A stretch of DNA of 8,913 bases. It comes from an uncultured Phycisphaerales bacterium (GTDB lineage: Bacteria > Planctomycetota > Phycisphaerae > WQYP01). This document shows positions 5,018 through 8,913 of the stretch, piece after piece (positions within the stretch are counted from its first letter, which is position 1; every line of letters starts with the position of its first letter). The notes below the pieces were generated by a model, which did not search any database, was not told the origin of the DNA, and saw nothing but the letters and a program-made list of their open reading frames with translations. The translations under genes and the position numbers were made by a program. The stretch covers positions 1-8,913 of the forward strand of contig CAIPTQ010000016.1 of NCBI GenBank assembly GCA_903868035.1. Direction: 5' to 3'.

Positions 5018-6301
5018 ATGAGGTTTCACATGCATTTTGCCACCCGCTTGTCCTTGGGGTTTCTGCTAGCCGTCAGCATTACCGCGCTAGCCCAGACCCA
5101 GCCCGCCCTCGACCTCAAAAACCCGCAAGCCGTCGCCGCGCTGCTCAAGGATCTGGCCAGCGACGATTTCGCCACCCGCGACCGCGCCCAGCGGCAACTC
5201 GATCAAACCCCCCTCTCCGCCCGCGACGACCTGGCCAGGCTCGCCGACGCCACCACCGACCCCGAAGCCCAGACGCGCCTGCGCGGCCGCGTCGAACTCC
5301 TCGACGACCTGCGCGTCACCAGCACGCCCCCAATTTCGCTGGACGTGAGGGACGCGCCGCTCGCGGATGTCGCCGCGGCCTTGGCCAAAGCCACCGGCCA
5401 GGCGATGACCACTTCCATTTCCCCGGCCAACGCCAACGAACGCTACACCCTCAAGGCCGACAACCTGCCCTTCTGGGAAATCCACCGCCAGCTCAGCGCC
5501 CAGCACCCGTTGTGGTTCAACGTGGGCGTCAACGACATCCGCATCAATCGCGACAACGTCGCATGGCGTGACGAAAATCTCGTCCGCGGCATGGCCGTGT
5601 TCATCCAGGACGTGAAGGCCCCGCCCACGCCGCGCGCCGGGGCCGCCGTCAACACCCGGTACACCAGCACCCTGGGCCTGGGCATCGACCCGCGCATCTG
5701 CATCCTCCAGCTCAAGCCCCCGGAGTTCGCCAACATCACCGACAACGCCGGCACCCGCTGGACGGCCACCCCCGAAAGCGCCTACACCTCCACCATCTCC
5801 CTGGGCCGGGGCATCGCCTTCACCCGCCCCTTCACGCTGGAACCCGCCGCCGCGGCTGTCGGCAAAACCATCCCCGCCCTGCGCGGCGCGTTCCCCATCG
5901 TGGTGCAGTCGGCCGTCGAATCCAAATCCCTCGACCCCGCCAAGGACGCGCTGAACATGCCCTTCATCCTGGGCAACCTGCAAATCAGCGTCACCCAATG
6001 CTCCGTCGCCGATGGCAGCCCCGGCGTCAACGCCACCATCAAGTTCGACCTCGCCGTCCACGTCGCCCCCGGCAAGGACACCGATCCCCCGCCCTTCCCC
6101 ATCGGCCCGGTGACCGTGAACATCCTCGACGCCACCGGCAAAACCGTCATCGTGCGCACGCTCCCCCTTGGTTTCATCGGCACCATGGCCAACGCCCTCA
6201 GCGTCCCGGCCACCCCCCCGGTGACGATGCGCCTGGACGTGACCACGGCGGTGCGGGAGGTGAAGGTGCCGTTTGAGTTTAAGGATGTGCCCCTCCCCTA
6301 G
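5018..6301 (+). CDS. Secreted protein with STN-like region, function unknown
   Basis: The protein has 427 residues. A signal peptide is clear: a short basic start, hydrophobic LSLGFLLAVSITALA, and a likely type I cleavage after ALA at residue 25, so it should be periplasmic or exported. Residues about 32-100 are helical and charged (LLKDLASDDFATRDRAQRQL), resembling a HEAT-like repeat. Residues about 105-180 (ISLDVRDAPLADVAAALAKATG onwards) have the beta-alpha pattern of the secretin/TonB short N-terminal domain, found in many planctomycete hypothetical proteins. The rest is probably beta-rich and ends PFEFKDVPLP. There are no membrane helices after the signal and no secretin barrel, so it is not itself a secretin. 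No Shine-Dalgarno site precedes the ATG at 5018; M5 at 5030 is an alternative start that keeps the signal peptide. It is divergent from gltX and has no obvious partner gene. Confidence 0.85.
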   Translation: MRFHMHFATRLSLGFLLAVSITALAQTQPALDLKNPQAVAALLKDLASDDFATRDRAQRQLDQTPLSARDDLARLADATTDPEAQTRLRGRVELLDDLRVTSTPPISLDVRDAPLADVAAALAKATGQAMTTSISPANANERYTLKADNLPFWEIHRQLSAQHPLWFNVGVNDIRINRDNVAWRDENLVRGMAVFIQDVKAPPTPRAGAAVNTRYTSTLGLGIDPRICILQLKPPEFANITDNAGTRWTATPESAYTSTISLGRGIAFTRPFTLEPAAAAVGKTIPALRGAFPIVVQSAVESKSLDPAKDALNMPFILGNLQISVTQCSVADGSPGVNATIKFDLAVHVAPGKDTDPPPFPIGPVTVNILDATGKTVIVRTLPLGFIGTMANALSVPATPPVTMRLDVTTAVREVKVPFEFKDVPLP

Positions 6302-6322
6302 CCCGGCGTGGAAACGCCCGGC
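6301..6322 (+). terminator. GC-rich hairpin immediately after the secreted-protein stop
   Basis: Bases 6301-6309 and 6314-6322 form a 9-bp stem with one internal C-C mismatch around a GGAA loop. It starts on the last base of the stop codon. The tail is AAAAA, not T-rich, so it is not a classical intrinsic terminator; it may act as a weak terminator or protect the mRNA 3' end. Confidence 0.35.
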
Positions 6323-6450
6323 AAAAATGTGGATCGCAGTGTTGTTTGGAGATAGTGTCAAGAAATTGCCTGATCGGCATATTCACGGTTCTTATAACTT
6401 CGGTATTCAGCGACTGGTTCGGACGCGCTGTTCGCGGAGTATTTGAAATC

Positions 6451-6456
6451 AAGGTG
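6451..6456 (+). promoter_or_regulatory. Shine-Dalgarno site of the XRE regulator
   Basis: AAGGTG lies 5 nt before the ATG at 6462 and fixes that start. The rest of 6323-6450 is AT-rich and holds no recognisable gene; a TATAAC at 6393-6398 could be a -10 box but lacks a matching -35. Confidence 0.6.
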
Positions 6457-6461
6457 AACCC

Positions 6462-6773
6462 ATGAAAACCATCCCGTTTGAAGAATTGCTGGATCGTATG
6501 CCGCGCGGCGTGAAAAAGCAGGCCGCGGCACGCTACGAGGAACTCCGCCGGGAAATGCTCCTCCGCGACCTGCGGGAGTCGCTGTCGGTCACCCAGGCGC
6601 AGGTTTCCCGGAAAACCGGAATCAAACCCTCCAACCTTTCCCGCTTGGAGCGCCAGCCGGACATGCAGATCGCCACGCTGCGCAAAATCATCGCGGCCTT
6701 GGGCGGCAAACTCGAAATCATCGCCAAGTTCAAGGACTCGGATGTAAAGATCGTACTGCCAAGAGGGGTCTGA
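6462..6773 (+). CDS. XRE-family helix-turn-helix protein, orphan antitoxin-like
   Basis: This 103-residue DNA-binding protein has a helical N-terminal lead (PFEELLDRMPRGVKKQAAARYEEL), an XRE helix-turn-helix at about 36-65 (LRESLSVTQAQVSRKTGIKPSNLSRLE), and the tail RQPDMQIATLRKIIAALGGKLEIIAKF. The DMQxxTLRxxIxALGGxLEIxAxF pattern is typical of antitoxins encoded just downstream of HigB/Gp49-like (RelE-superfamily) toxins, which they neutralise and co-repress. Here the 160 bases upstream hold no intact toxin gene, and the downstream gene is on the other strand and is a TPR protein, so the antitoxin appears solitary. Solitary antitoxins can act as stand-alone repressors or protect against related toxins elsewhere. 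It lies in a block with lower GC than its surroundings, consistent with acquisition from elsewhere. Confidence 0.85.
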   Translation: MKTIPFEELLDRMPRGVKKQAAARYEELRREMLLRDLRESLSVTQAQVSRKTGIKPSNLSRLERQPDMQIATLRKIIAALGGKLEIIAKFKDSDVKIVLPRGV

Positions 6774-6815
6774 AAACCGGAACAAAATCGAATTACTGTT
6801 CGTCGAAGTTATTTC

Positions 6816-7466
6816 TCAAGTGGGCGGTGTTGGATCGCCATATTTGGACAACTCCTTGGCTGTTTGAATGGCGGCTTCGATGTCTTCCAGACTGTCAAGG
6901 GCCTCCAGGCATTCAGTGTAGTCAGGTGTGATCTCCAGCGCTGACTGGTATGCGTCGGCAGCTTCGTTATAGCGCCCCATCGCACGCAAAACGTTCCCGA
7001 GATTCAGGAACGCTTCATCGCGGGACACATGTTCGTCATTGAATGTCAAGGCGTGTCGATGGCACTTTTCCGCGGCCGTGAGTTGTGTGGCGGCGGCAAG
7101 ATTTCCCCCGCGCATGATCCATAGCCAGCCAAAAGTTCCAAATTCGGAATCCGTGCAAGCTTCCGCATATGCGGCTTCGGCTTCGGCATGGCGCCCAGCA
7201 TCATCATATAATCTGGCGAGACGTGTCAGAATCCAAGCCCGCTTTTCTGGGCAGAGGGCCAAGGCGGTGTTCAGGGCACGCTCCGCTTCATCTTTGAGAC
7301 CAATGATCCGAAGTGAATCTCCAAATGTGTACCACATAAAGCCATCATCAGGGCGATGTTTCAGATAGATGTGCAGCAATTCGATAACGGCGGCATCGCG
7401 ATCCGCCTCTCGGGAACGTTTGGCGATTTCGCGGATTTCATCAAGTAGTTGGTCACGGTCGGTCAT
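6816..7466 (-). CDS. Tetratricopeptide-repeat protein
   Basis: The protein has 216 residues, with no signal peptide or membrane segment, so it is probably cytoplasmic. Several TPR-like helical pairs are visible: about 42-75 (FMWYTFGDSLRIIGLKDEAERALNTALAL), 76-109 (AWILTRLARLYDDAGRHAEAEAAYAEA), a degenerate one at 111-143, and a clear one at 150-183 (EAFLNLGNVLRAMGRYNEAADAYQSALEITPDY). TPR arrays act as scaffolds for protein-protein contacts; the partner is unknown. The ATG follows the mnmG stop by 3 nt, and a strong GGGAGGG (7474-7480 on the minus strand) inside the last mnmG codons sets this start, so the two are probably co-transcribed. GC content is visibly lower (sampled lines about 48-53%) than in the flanking mnmG (about 70% in a sampled line), suggesting a different origin. 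The specific function cannot be assigned. Confidence 0.85.
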   Translation of the reverse strand: MTDRDQLLDEIREIAKRSREADRDAAVIELLHIYLKHRPDDGFMWYTFGDSLRIIGLKDEAERALNTALALCPEKRAWILTRLARLYDDAGRHAEAEAAYAEACTDSEFGTFGWLWIMRGGNLAAATQLTAAEKCHRHALTFNDEHVSRDEAFLNLGNVLRAMGRYNEAADAYQSALEITPDYTECLEALDSLEDIEAAIQTAKELSKYGDPTPPT

Positions 7467-7469
7467 GTA

Positions 7470-8639
7470 TCAGCCCTCCCGATTATTCATGGGGTGATTT
7501 TTCCCCCGTAAGTGTATCATCACCACCGTCAAATCGCTCGGCGTAATCCCCTCCAGCCGGCTCGCCTGCCCCACCGTCTGCGGTCGGAATTTCTCCAACG
7601 CCTGCCGCGCCTCCTTCCGCAACTCCCCAATCGACGCAAAATCAAAACTCGCCGGAATCACCTTGTCCTCCAACTCATGCATGCGCCGGGCCGATTCCTT
7701 CTCGCGCTCGATGTAGCCGGCATATTTGGCTTCGATTTCCACGTGCGGCAACGCCGCGATCAGCGCCGGATTGGCAAAAAGTTCCGCATACTCACCGCCC
7801 ATCGCCCCCGCTTCACCTGCGCTGCCCCAGGCGGATCGTAGTGTTTCAATGGTCACATCCGGCCGCCGCAAAAACTCATACGCCGTCGTCCCGCTCGCCC
7901 CCACCGCCAGCCGCGTCTTCCGCAAAATCTCCCCCACCCGCCCCATCGCCGCCACCTTCCCCGCCAGCCGCTCCACCCGCTCCGCCGACGCCAGCCCCAG
8001 CTCCGCCCCCAGCATCGTCAGCCGCTGGTCCGCATTATCCGCCCGCAAACTCAGCCGATACTCCGCCCGGCTCGTGAACATCCGGTATGGCTCCGTCGGC
8101 ACCTTCGTGATCAAATCATCAATCATCACCCCGATATACGCCTGGTCGCGCCGCAGCACGAACCGCCCCTCCCCGCGCACCTGCCGCGCCGCGTTGATCC
8201 CCGCCACCAGCCCCTGCCCCGCCGCCTCCTCATACCCGCTCGTGCCATTGATCTGCCCCGCAAAAAACAGCCCCGCAATCAGCCGCGTCTCCAGCGTCGC
8301 GTCCACCTGCTGCGTCGGCGAAAAATCGTACTCCACCGCATACCCCAGCTTCAAAATCTGCGCCCGCTCCAAACCCTTGATCGACCGCACCATCTCCACC
8401 TGCACATCCTCCGGCAGACTCGTCGAAATCCCGTTGCAGTAAATCTCATTCGTCTCCAAACCCTCCGGCTCCAGGAAAATCTGATGCTGCTCCTTGTCCG
8501 CGAACCGCACCATCTTGTCCTCAATCGAAGGGCAATACCGCGGCCCCCGCGACTGTATCTGCCCCGAATACATCGGCGCCCGGTGCAGATTCGCCCGGAT
8601 CAACTCGTGTACCCGCGCATTGGTGTGCGTGATGTGCAT
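7470..8639 (-). pseudogene. mnmG: 5'-truncated mnmG (tRNA uridine-5-carboxymethylaminomethyl modification enzyme)
   Basis: The region encodes the C-terminal half of MnmG/GidA, the FAD protein that with MnmE modifies U34 of certain tRNAs. From the ATG at 8639 it has 389 residues with family landmarks in order: HITHTN (2-7), GPRYCPSIEDK (32-42), QHQIFLEPEG (51-60), GISTSLPEDVQ (70-80), GLFFAGQINGTSGYEEAA (123-140), EPYRMFTSRAEYRL (183-196), and a C-terminal GQASRLEGITP. Full-length MnmG has about 620 residues; here about 270 N-terminal residues are missing, including the GxGxxG FAD-binding fold. Upstream, ilvD ends only 101 nt away. The frame stays open beyond 8639 up to 8846, but that extension lies mostly in ilvD antiphase and is not MnmG-like, apart from a few residues (WPVLRQVP) before the ATG. 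The start is therefore arbitrary. The remaining frame has no stop or frameshift, so the truncation is either recent, still translated, or an assembly artefact. Confidence 0.85.
7474..7480 (-). promoter_or_regulatory. Shine-Dalgarno site of the TPR gene inside the end of mnmG
   Basis: On the minus strand GGGAGGG lies 7 nt before the ATG at 7466. It overlaps the last codons and stop of mnmG, so translation of the two could be coupled. Confidence 0.65.
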
Positions 8640-8740
8640 CGGAACCTGCCGCAAAACCGGCCAAACGTTCCCGCCGCGTGCCAATCCCTCGCCCCCGTTT
8701 ACCTCGTCGCGAACTGTCCCCCTCTCAACCCGCGCGAAGA
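8640..8740 (-). other. Junction segment between ilvD stop and mnmG remnant
   Basis: These 101 bases separate the ilvD stop from the first recognisable MnmG methionine. On the minus strand the stretch nearest mnmG encodes WPVLRQVP, where QVP fits MnmG; the rest (VERGTVRDEVNGGEG) resembles nothing I know. No promoter, terminator hairpin or clear Shine-Dalgarno start is visible. The breakpoint of any deletion should lie here. Confidence 0.5.
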
Positions 8741-8913
8741 TCACAGCTCCGGCGTCCTCAGCACCGCCCCCGTATCCGCGCTGGTAACCTGGCTCGCATA
8801 CCGTGCCAGGTACCCATAGTTGATCTTCGCCGCCGGCCGTTTCCACGCCGCCTTGCGCTTCGCAAGTTCCGCCTCATCCACCAGCAACTCCAACTTCCGC
8901 GCCGGAATATCGA
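8741..8913 (-). CDS. ilvD: Dihydroxy-acid dehydratase, C-terminal end (partial)
   Basis: The last 56 residues are present, read on the minus strand to a TGA at 8743-8741. The sequence runs [16 protein letters not shown], then [28 protein letters not shown] and LRTPEL. This is the well-conserved end of IlvD, where a tryptophan-containing RxxxWKxP segment precedes GYLxRYAxxVxSADxGAV. IlvD is an iron-sulfur enzyme that converts 2,3-dihydroxy-acids to 2-keto acids in isoleucine and valine synthesis. The catalytic and cluster-binding parts are outside the window. It is followed on the same strand by the truncated mnmG. Confidence 0.93.
   Translation of the reverse strand, partial: DIPARKLELLVDEAELAKRKAAWKRPAAKINYGYLARYASQVTSADTGAVLRTPEL

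Noticed and set aside
5087..6361. 424-codon open frame on the minus strand opposite the secreted protein
   Set aside because: It is glycine/aspartate/valine-rich with no domain, while the plus-strand frame has a clear signal peptide and domain pattern.
6327..6446. 39-codon open frame before the XRE gene
   Set aside because: It is too short for a Gp49/HigB toxin, has no Shine-Dalgarno site, and shows no similarity beyond the first two residues. It is kept only as a possible remnant, not as a gene.
6774..6815. Possible terminator between the convergent XRE and TPR genes
   Set aside because: The 42-nt gap shows no stable hairpin and no T-run on either strand.
8640..8846. N-terminal extension of the mnmG remnant to a GTG at 8846
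   Set aside because: Most of this part overlaps the ilvD coding end in another frame and has no MnmG similarity except for a few residues just before 8639. It is open by chance.

Overview
The window looks like a piece of a high-GC planctomycete chromosome, probably of the Phycisphaerae or a close relative. Three things suggest this: the C-terminal CxxC-[GS]YDLRAHHPGDKCPEC zinc ribbon on small membrane proteins, a fused type I AroD/AroE protein, and a secreted protein with a secretin/TonB short N-terminal-like region. Several genes also lack a clear Shine-Dalgarno sequence. This placement is inference; there is no rRNA or other marker in the window.

Layout. (1) 1-1405, plus strand, is a tightly packed run: the tail of a zinc-ribbon protein, a two-helix membrane protein with the same zinc ribbon, and a type II toxin-antitoxin pair (Phd-like antitoxin, VapC-like PIN toxin). 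Junctions are ATGA overlaps or a 1-nt gap, and a well-formed promoter sits directly before the antitoxin ATG. (2) 1478-3130, plus strand, is aroDE (shikimate pathway). (3) 3133-3249 is a large imperfect inverted repeat with two REP-like hairpins, lying between the convergent aroDE and gltX. (4) 3283-4902, minus strand, is gltX with an insertion after KMSKR. (5) 5018-6301, plus strand, diverges from gltX and encodes a secreted protein of unknown function. (6) About 6325-7466 is an AT-richer block with an orphan XRE antitoxin-like regulator (plus) and a TPR protein (minus). (7) 7470-8913, minus strand, holds the 3' end of ilvD followed by an mnmG that lacks roughly its first 270 codons.

The genes do not form one pathway. 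AroDE, GltX and IlvD are housekeeping functions (aromatic amino acids, Glu-tRNA charging, branched-chain amino acids). The PIN toxin pair, orphan antitoxin, REP-type element, low-GC block and damaged mnmG show that the stretch has been rearranged repeatedly. I found no RNA genes, CRISPR array or insertion-sequence transposase. No clearly new multi-gene system is evident; the items most worth checking are the REPIN-like element, the ilvD/mnmG junction, and the apparently leaderless toxin-antitoxin operon placed inside a zinc-ribbon membrane gene.
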